From IMG/VR virus record IMGVR_UViG_3300013306_000030, positions 1-40,144 of that record: a stretch of 40,144 nucleotides of DNA. One strand, given 5' to 3'. Made by a program: the position numbers and the translations under genes. The notes below the pieces were generated by a model. It was not told the origin of the DNA and ran no database searches. It worked only from the letters and a program-made list of their open reading frames with translations. The stretch is from a virus. The stretch's first letter is position 1; each line of letters begins with the position of its first letter. Of the stretch, positions 17,408 through 26,035 are shown piece after piece.

Positions 17408-18067
17408 TTACATTCTGTTCATGAGTGATTTCAGGGATTGCAGTGCGTCGTCGGCACCCGCCTCTCGCGGTGAAACTGCGCCGTAGCCTTTGGCCATGAA
17501 GGCCTTGGCCTGGGAGCCAGAAAACCCAACCTCTCGAAGGGCTCGCTCCACTTTGCTGGGCGGCGGTGTTTCGCCGCGAGCCAGCAGAGATTTCACATCG
17601 GTAATCCGGGCTTCGTCGTTAGCCGGGAAGGTGACCGGGGAAACTTCCCAGAGGTCGATTGCCTTCAGCAGCCAGATGCCCTTCTCCTTGTCATAGTCAT
17701 AGCCACCGTCCTCGAGCATGTAACCGATGGACAGCCCGGTAAGGCTTCCTGCTTTCATGTGTCCGTGCGCACGCTTGGCCAGCGGGTCATCATCGACAAG
17801 CAGTCGGCCTTTGACGTAAAGGCCTACGTCGTCCTCACGCATCTCGGTATAGATACCGATCGGCTCGCTCATATTGTGTTGCCAGAGCATCGCCGGCAGG
17901 CGCCCCTTTTCCTTCCATCTGGCCAGGCTTGCGGTGAATGCGCCGCGCACAACAACATCGCTGTAACTGTCCACGACGCCGAACACGGACCCGTAGCCTT
18001 CGAACTCGCCGCTGTCGCTGACCGATTTAATGGTCAGCGGCACGTCAAGACGCTGTTTTGTCTGCAT
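17408..18067 (-). CDS. Prohead protease, HK97 family (peptidase U35/S78)
   Basis: 219 aa. Catalytic signature residues are His64 in AMLWQH and Ser113 in SLTGLSIGY, with EVSPVTFPANDEA downstream as in the family. It cleaves the capsid delta domain and itself during maturation. The start overlaps the portal gene by 23 nt. Confidence 0.93.
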   Translation of the reverse strand: MQTKQRLDVPLTIKSVSDSGEFEGYGSVFGVVDSYSDVVVRGAFTASLARWKEKGRLPAMLWQHNMSEPIGIYTEMREDDVGLYVKGRLLVDDDPLAKRAHGHMKAGSLTGLSIGYMLEDGGYDYDKEKGIWLLKAIDLWEVSPVTFPANDEARITDVKSLLARGETPPPSKVERALREVGFSGSQAKAFMAKGYGAVSPREAGADDALQSLKSLMNRM

Positions 18068-19256
18068 CGTCGGCAGCCTCTGGTTTGGTGGTCATGTTCA
18101 TTGGGGTGAGGTAGATGTCGCCGCCTTCGCGGGGGTTTTCGTCCTCCAGCTCCCGGCAGTCGTTGGGGCTCAAGATCCCCCATTGAATGCCCTTGCCGTA
18201 GGACTCATATCGCCCCTTCAGGTCGCCACGCATGAGGGCACCCGCGTTAAACTTGGCGTAATGAGTTAGCCGGTCTTTCTCACTGAGCAGGCCTACCTGA
18301 ATGCGGTGTTCGATGCGAGTCATGATCGGGACTAGCGAGTAGTTCACGAAGCTCATGCCCATATGCTCAATGTTGTTGAGCGTCATTTTTTCCATGCTGG
18401 CCACCAGGTGCGGCGGCACACGGAACAAGCCGCAGATCTGCGCTTCTGTCAGCTTTTTGGATTCGATGAATTGGGTGTCTTGGGCGTTGAGGCTGATTGG
18501 TTTCCAGTCCAGCCCCATCTCCAGGATCATAGGTTTGTAGGCGTTAGCCACGCCCATATGCTCGCCCTGAAACTCCGTCTTGAGCCGTCCGAAAGCCTCG
18601 TCGGTGAGTTGCTGCTCAGTTCTCAGAACACCACTGGTAACGGCGCCATTGGTAAATAGCTTGGCCGCATGAGCATCCATAGCCTGGCCCAAGCCGAGCG
18701 CCTGACGTGCGTAAGCAATTGGGTTCAATCCATTCAGCCCATCCAGCGTGAACAGCCGGACGTGCCAGATTTCGTCCTGAGTGAGGACCTTTGTTCCCGA
18801 CTTGAAGTTGACTGTGTACTCAACCGTCCAGTCGTCCTTTAGCTTGGGGGTAACGATGTCGGGGCTGAGCGGCAGCAGCTCTACCACATTGCCCAGCGCC
18901 ATCACTTTGTAAGCATAAAAGTTGCCACGAAGACACAGGCACGCCACCAACATCTCCCAGAACTCCTGGGCAGTCATGTAGCTATTCGGTGCCATCGTGA
19001 TCAGCGGGTAGAGCCTATGCGCCGTAGCTGGCAATCGGACCCGGCCTGTCTGTTTCAAAAGGCGGCAAGGCAACATCCCCATTGACTCAGCCAGCACCCG
19101 CACGCAGTTGAATACAACCAATTGCTGCATGGCGCTCGTGGTGGTCACGCGCTGACCAGCATTGCTTTCATATCCTGCGCCCAATGCCTGGGCGAGCTTT
19201 TCCGGCGTATCAATGATCTGAGTACCACCTTTCCTTCCAAGGAGTGCGCGGAGCAT
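18045..19256 (-). CDS. Portal protein, HK97 family
   Basis: 403 aa with TSAMQQLVVFNCVRVLAESM, HPLI-like YPLITMAPNSYMTAQEFWEM, and FRVPPHLVASMEKMTLNNIE, which are diagnostic for phage portal HK97-type proteins. It forms the dodecameric DNA entry channel. Its start overlaps the small membrane gene stop (TGATG). Confidence 0.95.
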   Translation of the reverse strand: MLRALLGRKGGTQIIDTPEKLAQALGAGYESNAGQRVTTTSAMQQLVVFNCVRVLAESMGMLPCRLLKQTGRVRLPATAHRLYPLITMAPNSYMTAQEFWEMLVACLCLRGNFYAYKVMALGNVVELLPLSPDIVTPKLKDDWTVEYTVNFKSGTKVLTQDEIWHVRLFTLDGLNGLNPIAYARQALGLGQAMDAHAAKLFTNGAVTSGVLRTEQQLTDEAFGRLKTEFQGEHMGVANAYKPMILEMGLDWKPISLNAQDTQFIESKKLTEAQICGLFRVPPHLVASMEKMTLNNIEHMGMSFVNYSLVPIMTRIEHRIQVGLLSEKDRLTHYAKFNAGALMRGDLKGRYESYGKGIQWGILSPNDCRELEDENPREGGDIYLTPMNMTTKPEAADDADKTAS

Positions 19257-19447
19257 CAGCGATCACCTCGAAGAATTGAGACCACGGACAAGGTGATCAG
19301 CAGAGCGCCACAAACGGTCAACGCAAGTGACTCCCCAACCCACACCCACAGACCGCGCGTCAGCAAAGTCAAACCAAGGATGCCGACGAGATCGGGGGCG
19401 GCCTCTTTCAGCGCCTCCAGCTTTGTCGGCTTGATTTCGTCGGTCAT
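19256..19447 (-). CDS. Small membrane protein between terminase and portal, hypothetical
   Basis: 63 aa. Two hydrophobic segments ([18 protein letters not shown] and [17 protein letters not shown]) follow a charged N-terminus. It overlaps the terminase stop at its start and the portal start at its end, so it is fully embedded in the operon. Small membrane proteins at this position occur in other Pseudomonas siphophages. Function unknown. Confidence 0.75.
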   Translation of the reverse strand: MTDEIKPTKLEALKEAAPDLVGILGLTLLTRGLWVWVGESLALTVCGALLITLSVVSILRGDR

Positions 19448-21171
19448 AGGGTTCGAATTCCGTGCTTGGAGATGTGGTCAGAGAGGGTGTCGTCGGGGTG
19501 TAGGTTCGCCAGAACGCGGCCGATCGCCATAATCAAAGCGACGGCGCCATCGATCTTGTTGTCATCGCCCTGCTTAATCGGCCGCACCACGTCATCATTA
19601 CCAGGCAGGTTTTTGCCAATCACATTTCCGATGCACCAGGTCATGATCGGGTTGCCGTCGTGATGGAACCGGCCAGCCTCTATCGCAGCTTCCAGCTCCT
19701 TCATTGGGTCGGACATGTTGGTGTAGTTCTGCGTGATGGTGATCGGCTCAAAACCTTGGTCATCAAGATCATGGCTAAGACCTGTCGCCCCATGCGGATC
19801 AATCGGGCACTCACGAATCGGAGCGTGACGGTTCGCCTCTTTGGTGTCCTCGAGGATCTCGCGATAGTCGACCTCAGCACCATCAGTCACATCCAGGTGC
19901 TTGGAGTGAATCCACGCCTGGAACCGCTCCGACATCCGCTTGTTATCGGCATTGAAGGCCGTGTCATAGGGAACCCAGAACTTCGGAGCGATGCTGTAGT
20001 AGTGGACCTTTTCATCAATCACACGCCAGAACAGCCTGGATCTGGAGTTCATGTCGAGCTTTCTCGCCAAGTCGAAACCGGCGTTCCACTCCTGCCCCTC
20101 GAACTGCTCCAGTGTCAGCGTGGTGTCTTCGCACGCCTTCCAGCTTTCCATATTGAAAAAGCCTGACTTGGCGCTCACCCACAGGTTCAGGTGTTTTGTC
20201 TTGAAGGTGTTGGTGAACCGCGCAGACCGTATTGCCCGAGCCTGCTGGCTTTCCAGATATTCCTGGAACACCGAGACCCCGTGATTCGGATTGGCCTTGG
20301 CCAGCATCTTCGGATCGGTCCAGTCGTCGCCCTCGTCCAGCGTCCATATCCATCCGAACAGCTCGTCATCGGGCACAGTGCCTTCGAGCATTTCGATCAC
20401 CTGGCGGCGCTTGTCGTAGCACGGGCCTTCGATATCGGCGCCTGCGGTGGTGATGATGAACATCAACGGCTGCCGCCGCGCGCCCATGCCGGTGAGCATG
20501 GTGTCGTACTGAGCCGATGTTGGGTGTTCGTGGTATTCGTCGACTATTGCGCAACTGGGCGAAGCGCCGTCTCCGGGGTTGCCGATCAGCGGCTCGAAGC
20601 GACTGAAGTCGGACGGAATGTTCATGTTGGAGGCGTTCACCTCAATACCGGCAGCCTGCACCAGCATTGGCGACTTACTCACCATCAGCTTCGCAGGTCG
20701 GAACACTTCCCACGCCTGCTTCTCGGTGGTCGCGCCTGCGTACACTTCGGCGCCGTACTCGCCGTCGGCAACGAACATGCTGATACCAACGCCGCCAGCA
20801 ACTACGGACTTGCCGTTCTTGCGGGGCACTTCCCAATAGCTTTCACGGAACCGGCGATGGCCGCCCTTCTTCTTGACCCAGCCGAACGTTACAGCCAAGC
20901 CGAAAAGTTGCCACGCCTCCAGAGTGATCAGTTGCCTCTTGAATGCCCACTCACCCTTTGTATGCGGCAGGAGCTGGATTAGCTTGAGCTTCTTCTCAGC
21001 CTTGGCCGGGTCGAACTTGAAACGAAAGCCGCGCTTGCGGCTCGCCGCCACGTCATCGAAGTGACGCTGAACAGCCTGATGGATGTAGCGGCACGCTGGA
21101 ACCTTCCCGCGCAAAAGAGACCTTCCCCAAGCCATCGCCTTGTCGACGTTTGGGTGCGGGGATTTGGCCAT
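19444..21171 (-). CDS. terL: Terminase large subunit
   Basis: 575 aa. ATPase: variant Walker A VPRKNGKS (residues 115-122) and Walker B CAIVDE (207-212) followed by YHEH. The C-terminal nuclease domain starts near [14 protein letters not shown] and contains further acidic residues ([16 protein letters not shown]). This matches the HK97/lambdoid cos-type family that pairs with P27 small subunits. It cuts and translocates DNA into proheads. Confidence 0.95.
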   Translation of the reverse strand: MAKSPHPNVDKAMAWGRSLLRGKVPACRYIHQAVQRHFDDVAASRKRGFRFKFDPAKAEKKLKLIQLLPHTKGEWAFKRQLITLEAWQLFGLAVTFGWVKKKGGHRRFRESYWEVPRKNGKSVVAGGVGISMFVADGEYGAEVYAGATTEKQAWEVFRPAKLMVSKSPMLVQAAGIEVNASNMNIPSDFSRFEPLIGNPGDGASPSCAIVDEYHEHPTSAQYDTMLTGMGARRQPLMFIITTAGADIEGPCYDKRRQVIEMLEGTVPDDELFGWIWTLDEGDDWTDPKMLAKANPNHGVSVFQEYLESQQARAIRSARFTNTFKTKHLNLWVSAKSGFFNMESWKACEDTTLTLEQFEGQEWNAGFDLARKLDMNSRSRLFWRVIDEKVHYYSIAPKFWVPYDTAFNADNKRMSERFQAWIHSKHLDVTDGAEVDYREILEDTKEANRHAPIRECPIDPHGATGLSHDLDDQGFEPITITQNYTNMSDPMKELEAAIEAGRFHHDGNPIMTWCIGNVIGKNLPGNDDVVRPIKQGDDNKIDGAVALIMAIGRVLANLHPDDTLSDHISKHGIRTL

Positions 21172-21656
21172 CAGGAACTCAATAGTTTTGCGAATTCGTT
21201 GGTGGAGGATTGTTTGTTGCCGCCGATGATCCGCGTCCGGCTGGCCGGATCGAGGCCGAGAAGTGAACCGAATGTGACCAGCTGGCGCATGGATTCATTC
21301 GCTGCCGTGAGCGCGGGGTTTTTCATCGGGCTGCCCTGGGCAGACTCGACCACGATCCCGAATTTTTGAACGGCTTCTTCGGACATGCGCCACTTGTCAT
21401 AGGCGGTACAGAACGCCTCGACGTTGTGCAGATCGGTCAGCGCAACAACTTTTTCTCGCAATAATTCAGGGATAAGCATCTTCCACATAGTGGCGGCGCG
21501 CTCACTGAGCCACTCGGGTGGATCAATATTAGTGACGGTGGTGAACTGAGGCTCATCATGGTTTAGCGCCCGCTTTCCGGGGTTCCCAGCGAGTTTTTTC
21601 TGTGCCGTCGGCTTGGGTTTGCGACCACGGCCGGCGACCGTGGCGGTACCTCCCAT
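21171..21656 (-). CDS. terS: Terminase small subunit, P27 family
   Basis: 161 aa. Starts with a basic Gly/Arg/Lys segment ([20 protein letters not shown]), which is the P27-family N-terminal signature, followed by [20 protein letters not shown] and the C-terminal [12 protein letters not shown] motif. It recognises the packaging site and activates the large subunit. The stop overlaps the large subunit start. Confidence 0.93.
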   Translation of the reverse strand: MGGTATVAGRGRKPKPTAQKKLAGNPGKRALNHDEPQFTTVTNIDPPEWLSERAATMWKMLIPELLREKVVALTDLHNVEAFCTAYDKWRMSEEAVQKFGIVVESAQGSPMKNPALTAANESMRQLVTFGSLLGLDPASRTRIIGGNKQSSTNEFAKLLSS

Positions 21657-21791
21657 CGCGCAACTCCTGAATTTTTAATTTCGCGGTCGTACGAGAAAGC
21701 CCAAGGGGACGGTCTAGCTACCGAAAACCCCGGACTTTTGACCCTCCCCCTCCCGTATTGAGAATCAGCCTCATTTCGGCAGTGGTTTCGG
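21657..21791 (-). other. Intergenic region between HNH and small terminase; candidate cos site
   Basis: 135 bp with no gene, in an otherwise gapless region. It carries a purine-strand tract (GGGAGGGGGAGGG on the minus strand at about 21755-21767) and a G/C-rich segment at 21700-21710. In HK97-type phages with an adjacent HNH protein, cos lies here. I see no proof of the exact nick sites. Confidence 0.4.
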
Positions 21792-22187
21792 TCAATTTGC
21801 ACGATTTCTCGCAGGATTGCCCCAGCCGCCGTCCTCCGACGCCGTCTTCCTGCTGTGGCAGGGGTGGCAAAGGGCTTGCCAATTGGATCTATCCCAGAAC
21901 ACGGCCTTGTCACCCTTGTGGGCGATGATGTGGTCAAGGTCAGTGGCTGCTACCACCAACCCTTGGCGCTCACACTCAACGCAGAGTGGGCGCTTGGCCA
22001 GGTAGGCCTTGCGTGCCTGCTGCCACTTATAGCTGTACCCGCGCTGAGCGCTGGTCTCACGCTGTCGCTCGCGGCGCTTGGCCTCGGCGCTCTTGCCGAC
22101 GTCCACATGGTCATCGCAGTAGCGCGGGTTGCGGGTCAGCACATTGCAGCCCTGGGCATTGCAGGGCTTCTTCGACCTCAGAGGCAT
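21792..22187 (-). CDS. HNH endonuclease (packaging-associated, gp74-like)
   Basis: 131 aa. HNH core: LCVEC, TDLDHIIAHKGD, the central Asn in RSNWQALCHPCHSRKT, plus zinc-binding Cys pairs. An upstream small Cys cluster (CNAQGCN...YCDDH) is also present. HNH proteins directly before P27-type terminases act with them in cos cleavage (as HK97 gp74). GGAGG precedes the start. Confidence 0.92.
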   Translation of the reverse strand: MPLRSKKPCNAQGCNVLTRNPRYCDDHVDVGKSAEAKRRERQRETSAQRGYSYKWQQARKAYLAKRPLCVECERQGLVVAATDLDHIIAHKGDKAVFWDRSNWQALCHPCHSRKTASEDGGWGNPARNRAN

Positions 22188-22190
22188 ACC

Positions 22191-22274
22191 TTACCAACCT
22201 CCAACCATCTTGCAGCCGACCGCCAAACCGGCAACGAACACCAGCACCATCCACATAGGGTCAACGTTACGCAT
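22191..22274 (-). CDS. 27-aa hydrophobic microprotein
   Basis: Reads MRNVDPMWMVLVFVAGLAVG and then CKMVGGW: one short hydrophobic segment. GAGG lies 9 nt upstream. It fills the only gap between Rz1 (stop at 22281) and HNH (start at 22187), leaving no untranslated spacer. Could be a lysis accessory or simply a small structural-region peptide. Coding status is likely but not certain. Confidence 0.5.
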   Translation of the reverse strand: MRNVDPMWMVLVFVAGLAVGCKMVGGW

Positions 22275-22280
22275 GGCGGT

Positions 22281-22553
22281 CTACCTCGTCTGGCTGCGTT
22301 TGATCTGGGCGTCCACCTGGTCGGCGCACGTGTCCAGCAACTTTACGGCCTGGTCTTTTAGGTCCCACACATCACCGTTGTCGCGCAGGTCAGCCTGATC
22401 GGCATCAACGCGTTCGCACGGGATTAGTTCAGGGGGCTCGACTCTTACTGCCGTTGTCTTTGTTACCAGCGGCGGGCTTCCCGCGCAGGCCGTCAGGCAA
22501 AGGCTGAGCAGCCCAATCACGAACAGGCTTGCTGTTGCGCTTGAGTTCTTCAA
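22281..22553 (-). CDS. Rz1: Outer membrane spanin Rz1 (lipoprotein, nested in Rz)
   Basis: 90 aa using a TTG start at 22553 with GAGGAAAGAC just upstream. Reading from it gives a short signal peptide (LFVIGLLSLCLTAC) with the lipobox LTAC, so Cys23 would be lipidated. It lies in a different frame inside Rz and extends past its stop, which is the classic Rz/Rz1 arrangement. An ATG at 22694 in the same frame would put 47 extra residues before the signal and is unlikely. After the lipobox the protein is Pro-containing (SPPLVTKTTAVRVEPPE), as in Rz1s. Confidence 0.8.
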   Translation of the reverse strand: MKNSSATASLFVIGLLSLCLTACAGSPPLVTKTTAVRVEPPELIPCERVDADQADLRDNGDVWDLKDQAVKLLDTCADQVDAQIKRSQTR

Positions 22554-22815
22554 AGTCTTTCCTCGCCTTGTTGGCTTTCTTTTCGCTGACCTTGATTCGT
22601 GTGGCCAGGTCGGCGGTGTAGTCAGCGTTGCGCTTGGCTTCGGCACGCAGGGTGGTGATCGTCGCCTGGCTCTCGGTGTTGGCTTCGATGGCATCCTGTT
22701 TACCCTTGGCCTCGATCGTCACCTGCCCTTCAAGTGCAATGACCTGGTAGTGCTGGATACCCAGCAACAGGCAGGCAACGAGCGCGATGATTGCTGCAGC
22801 AGCGAACGCCTTCAT
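22429..22815 (-). CDS. Rz: Inner membrane spanin Rz
   Basis: 128 aa from the ATG at 22815, overlapping the holin stop as ATGA. One N-terminal transmembrane segment (AFAAAAIIALVACLLLGI) is followed by a long periplasmic coiled coil (EGQVTIEAKGKQDAIEANTE... KVSEKKANKARKDFEELKR). This is the i-spanin layout. Works with Rz1 to fuse inner and outer membranes at the end of lysis. Confidence 0.85.
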   Translation of the reverse strand: MKAFAAAAIIALVACLLLGIQHYQVIALEGQVTIEAKGKQDAIEANTESQATITTLRAEAKRNADYTADLATRIKVSEKKANKARKDFEELKRNSKPVRDWAAQPLPDGLRGKPAAGNKDNGSKSRAP

Positions 22816-23138
22816 AGCGAATCCACCTTGCGACCCAGGAAGCGGGTCACCATCTCGCGAATGGCCGTTACGCCGAGGAACCCAATGGTTCCGCCGGCGG
22901 CAACAGACAAACTCGATGGCCAGGCCATCCACTCAATGACGCTACTGGCAGACAGGCTCAACCCACCACAGATCAGCGCCTCGAAGAAGATCCGGCGCTT
23001 GCTGGTCTCTTTAGCGTCATACAGGACGCGCAGGAAGGAGATGAGGATCGCCATAATTGCGCCCTGCCAAAGTGGATTGCTCAGGGCCACCCAGATAGCG
23101 GCCCACGTGTCCGGGTTCTTTTCGGGCATGAGCTTCAT
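22812..23138 (-). CDS. Holin, lambda/HP1-type family
   Basis: 108 aa. Starts MKLMPEKNPDTWAAIWVALS and has three hydrophobic segments (about residues 25-42, 53-70, 77-97: GAIMAILISFLRVLY; LICGGLSLSASSVIEWM; LSVAAGGTIGFLGVTAIREM). The pattern PEKxPxxW...GFLGVxxIRE is that of the phage holin lambda family common in Pseudomonas. It times lysis by permeabilising the inner membrane. It is the first gene after the tandem terminators. Confidence 0.9.
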   Translation of the reverse strand: MKLMPEKNPDTWAAIWVALSNPLWQGAIMAILISFLRVLYDAKETSKRRIFFEALICGGLSLSASSVIEWMAWPSSLSVAAGGTIGFLGVTAIREMVTRFLGRKVDSL

Positions 23139-23226
23139 CCGATGTCCTCCCTTGCGGGGAGCGTGATAGGTACGGCTCCAGCAGCACTCCCAGCTCGGAG
23201 CAATGGGTGTGGTGGAGCCGAAAACG

Positions 23227-23295
23227 AAAAAGCCCCGGCAAATGCCGAGGCTCTGTGAACTGGTGAAAGCAAAAAGCCCAGCGGTTGACTGGGCT
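23227..23295 (-). terminator. Tandem intrinsic terminators between Q-like gene and holin
   Basis: Minus-strand order: first AGCCCAG/CTGGGCT stem (23295-23275, 7-nt loop) with a T5 run; then AGCCTCGGC/GCCGGGGCT stem (23252-23231, 4-nt loop) with a T4 run. They stand before the lysis/morphogenesis operon, the position of lambda tR', where a Q-type antiterminator would act. Confidence 0.8.
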
Positions 23296-23365
23296 CTGTG
23301 TGTCGTCTCTCATACGCGCAAGATCGACATGATGGGGTTAATTTACGATCAAAGCGCCACTACGG

Positions 23366-23929
23366 TCAAGCGGCATCTATGAAGATTTCTTCCCGGTCGA
23401 ATATTTCGGTTGCGTGCACCACTGCCTGCTCCTCGAGGCGCTCAAGGCACCGAGCAACACCAGTCTTCCAGCGGCGGCGTGTCGACTCAGGCTTACCCTC
23501 AAGGTCCCAGGTGTTCATGTCATAGAACTCGGCCGACAGCACGATCATGTCGGTGGATCGCTTGCCCGACTGTTCGCCCCGAAGCTTGGGGATTGCCCAG
23601 GCCGTGACCGCCTTATAGATGAACAACTGTGGGGCTGGTGAGCTGATTCGGCTGATCAGCCGACCGATTGCAGCTACCTTGTTGGCCTTGTGGGTCGAGT
23701 ACTTGGCAACCAGCACGTCCCACTGTGCTGGAGCCAGTTCGCGGTGCAGCAGCGCATGCAGGCAGCAGTCATAGTCGAACTTGTCGCGGACCGAGATTGA
23801 ACTGCCGGTGCAACCTTGGCGCAGATCGGCGTCGATCAACTTCTGCCAGGACTGCTTCGTGCTGTTGTCGATGTTGTCGGCGGCCAGTACGCGTACCAGG
23901 GTGCCCATCACGTCTTTATAGATACCCAT
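23366..23929 (-). CDS. Candidate late-gene regulator (Q-like antiterminator position)
   Basis: 187 aa, soluble, with no domain I can name with certainty. The C-terminal third (STRRRWKTGVARCLERLEEQ) is basic and could form a helix-turn-helix. It lies directly before tandem terminators and the holin, exactly where lambdoid phages carry Q. Two Cys (DYDCCLHALLH) could support metal binding. Function is inferred from position. Confidence 0.55.
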   Translation of the reverse strand: MGIYKDVMGTLVRVLAADNIDNSTKQSWQKLIDADLRQGCTGSSISVRDKFDYDCCLHALLHRELAPAQWDVLVAKYSTHKANKVAAIGRLISRISSPAPQLFIYKAVTAWAIPKLRGEQSGKRSTDMIVLSAEFYDMNTWDLEGKPESTRRRWKTGVARCLERLEEQAVVHATEIFDREEIFIDAA

Positions 23930-23932
23930 TGA

Positions 23933-24247
23933 TCAATCCCCTGTGAAGTTCGAGCCGCCGGCACCGCGGCGGTTGTTCTGTTCGTATTGTTCGTGGGCGC
24001 CGCCGATGACATGGCGAGCCTTGGCAATCTCGGCGAGCGCGTCTTTCAAGCGCGCATTGAGTACCGGTACAACGTCACTCAACGGCAGAGTCTGGAGCGT
24101 GTGGCCGCAGACCCAGCCAGAGCCCAGGCAGTGCTCGCACTCGAGATAGTGGAAAAGCCCGAGCCGTTCGCCCTTACCGAGACAGATGTTGCACTCGACG
24201 ATGAACTTCAGCTGACGCTGGAGGGACGGTCCATGCGACTTCGTCAT
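23933..24247 (-). CDS. Small zinc-finger-like protein (DnaJ-type CxxCxG repeats)
   Basis: 104 aa. Two CxxCxGxG-like motifs, VECNICLGKGERLG and LECEHCLGSGWVCG, resemble half of a DnaJ zinc-binding domain. A C-terminal helix follows. ATGA overlap with the upstream gene. Proteins of this type next to Q occur in lambdoid phages, often of unknown function. Zinc binding is likely from the four Cys; the role is not known. Confidence 0.7.
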   Translation of the reverse strand: MTKSHGPSLQRQLKFIVECNICLGKGERLGLFHYLECEHCLGSGWVCGHTLQTLPLSDVVPVLNARLKDALAEIAKARHVIGGAHEQYEQNNRRGAGGSNFTGD

Positions 24248-24447
24248 ACGGCCTCCATCAGCTGCTTGTGGACCTGGTAAACGTCATCGCCATTTGGAAG
24301 GGCCGGCTCATGGCGGACCTGGTACTTCCCGCCGGACCGCATCTGCACTTCCAGGATAGGTTCGTGGTTCACCGTATAGATGAAGATGGCGCTGACATCG
24401 GCCGGATTCACGGCGAGTCGGGTGCGCTTGATGAGCTGAATCAGCAT
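24244..24447 (-). CDS. Small hypothetical phage protein
   Basis: 67 aa, MLIQLIKRTRLAVNPADVSA start. Beta-rich with IFIYTVNHEPILEVQMRSGGKYQV, ending in a helix (DDVYQVHKQLMEAV). It begins 3 nt after the recombinase stop and overlaps the next gene by ATGA. No known function; conserved operon placement suggests it is real. Confidence 0.7.
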   Translation of the reverse strand: MLIQLIKRTRLAVNPADVSAIFIYTVNHEPILEVQMRSGGKYQVRHEPALPNGDDVYQVHKQLMEAV

Positions 24448-24449
24448 TT

Positions 24450-25730
24450 TTAAACCTCGCCTATGGTTGATTCTTTGCTGGCCTTGAAGGCCTTATGTTC
24501 CGTGGCTTCCAGCGCATTACCGGAATCTCCGAATCTAAAGCCGGTCAATCCGTGAATGAGGCTGAACCCCTTCTGGTCTAGATGGGCGTGCCACTGCTCC
24601 AGGGCATCACGCTTGCGGCTCATAACGTCCGACTGGATGTACACCTTCACGTTGTGGCCCATCGCATGGTTGATCAGCAGTTCACCGATCAGGTGGTCAA
24701 TGCCGATGTCTGCCCAACCGGTGCGGGCCACCTTGCGCAGGTCGTGACTGGTCCACTCGCCCTGCCCCAATCGGGTGAATACGGCACTGGCTTGGCCTTC
24801 ACTCAGGGCCTTGCCATTGCGAGCCGGGAACAGGAACTGGCCGTCATATCCTCTGGCGTACTGACCTTCTCGATACCGGATCAGCAGCTCGCACGCTTGC
24901 TCTGTCAGTGGCAGGTGATGCTCGACACCGGTCTTGGTGTGCTCGGCCGGAATGAACCACTCACGCTCGGCCAGGCTGATGTGCGACCAGCGCGCCTGAC
25001 GTGTTTCGCCGATACGTGTTCCATGGCAGAGCATCATCAAGGCCAACATGGCATCCAGCGGCACCGCCTTGGTGACTTCGCTCAGTTGCTCTAGCAGGCC
25101 TTGCAGCTGAACACCACGCAGGCGCGACGGCTTGATCCCGACCTTGGCCTTCGAGAAGTCGTTGAACTTGATGGCGGCCATAGGGTTGGCCGAGAGGTGG
25201 CCCAGCTTGAACGCCTGACGGAATGCCAAGGCCAGCAGCTGGAACGCTGATCGCACGTAGTCGATGCCGATCTTCTCCTGCAACGGCCACATGAACTTGC
25301 TGTCGAGGGTGGCCTTGTCGATGCTGGCGAGCGGCAGATTGCCCAGGCACGGGACTAGGTGGCACTTGATCAGCGAAGCGCCGGTCTTCTTGCGCTTGCT
25401 CGACAGGTTGCGATCGCGCGACATGCGATCGGCGAACCAGTCGAGCAGCTCGCGGGTGGTTACCCACTTTGAAAGCGTTGAACCCTCTCCAGCGGCAACA
25501 CGAAGTCGAGTCGCCGGAAGAGCGGCCACCACCTGATTCGTTTTGAGGTCAGGGAAGTTGCCAATGTGGTTCCACGCTCCTTTGGCAACGAGATACCAAG
25601 AAGCCCGCGCACGGTTCTGGGTGAAACGCAGGTAAAGGCCGCGATTGTCGGTGTCGCGCAGATCGCGGACGGTACCGGCGGCTTGGCGCTTGATCTCGGC
25701 GTCGGTGATCTTTACGGCGGCGCTGGTCAT
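24450..25730 (-). CDS. Tyrosine recombinase (second one in this prophage)
   Basis: 426 aa. All catalytic residues are present: Arg239 (CHGTRIGE), Lys266 (EHTKTG), His329-x-x-Arg332 (TSHDLRK), His359 (NHAMGH) and the nucleophile Tyr364 (KVYIQSD). The N-terminus (residues 1-80) resembles the arm-binding DUF4102-like region. It is embedded and ATGA-coupled in the early operon between the replication genes and Q. The gene adjacent to tRNA-Pro at 38.8-39.9 kb is the likelier prophage integrase, so this one may act on another reaction such as dimer resolution or a former integration system. Confidence 0.93.
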   Translation of the reverse strand: MTSAAVKITDAEIKRQAAGTVRDLRDTDNRGLYLRFTQNRARASWYLVAKGAWNHIGNFPDLKTNQVVAALPATRLRVAAGEGSTLSKWVTTRELLDWFADRMSRDRNLSSKRKKTGASLIKCHLVPCLGNLPLASIDKATLDSKFMWPLQEKIGIDYVRSAFQLLALAFRQAFKLGHLSANPMAAIKFNDFSKAKVGIKPSRLRGVQLQGLLEQLSEVTKAVPLDAMLALMMLCHGTRIGETRQARWSHISLAEREWFIPAEHTKTGVEHHLPLTEQACELLIRYREGQYARGYDGQFLFPARNGKALSEGQASAVFTRLGQGEWTSHDLRKVARTGWADIGIDHLIGELLINHAMGHNVKVYIQSDVMSRKRDALEQWHAHLDQKGFSLIHGLTGFRFGDSGNALEATEHKAFKASKESTIGEV

Positions 25731-26035
25731 GCCGGGACCGCCCTAGACTTCTGCCCTGTAGGGGCGAAGCCGTCGCGCAGGGGCATCAGGTGCCGCGGCT
25801 CGTGGATGCCAAAGCCAAGTTGCACGACTTCATCCTCCACAACTGCAACGAGACCATCACCGACAAGCGTCCAGCAGGGAACATCATCGTGCCGATACAC
25901 CACACCATTCGGCGCCACGTAATGATCACCGCTCACCACGAACTCGCGGAGCTGGCATTGTTTGCCGATATTCTGGGTGAGCGAGTTGGCACCGACAATG
26001 ATAGCCATATCACCCGCCTTGAATTGATGGTTCAT
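25727..26035 (-). CDS. Small hypothetical phage protein
   Basis: 102 aa from the ATG at 26035, which overlaps the nuclease stop as ATGA; the longer reading to 26107 lies within the nuclease gene. Starts MNHQFKAGDMAIIVGANSLT. The first half resembles SH3-like fold proteins (GDMAIIVGANS... VYRHDDVPCWTLVG). The second half is acidic. Function unknown. Confidence 0.7.
   Translation of the reverse strand: MNHQFKAGDMAIIVGANSLTQNIGKQCQLREFVVSGDHYVAPNGVVYRHDDVPCWTLVGDGLVAVVEDEVVQLGFGIHEPRHLMPLRDGFAPTGQKSRAVPA

Noticed and set aside
20191-20982. Long plus-strand open frame opposite the large terminase
   Set aside because: No recognisable domain; terminase on the other strand is certain. A GC-rich shadow frame.
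23017-23313. Minus-strand 98-codon frame over the tandem terminators and holin start
   Set aside because: It would translate through both terminators; it is a shadow of the holin in another frame.
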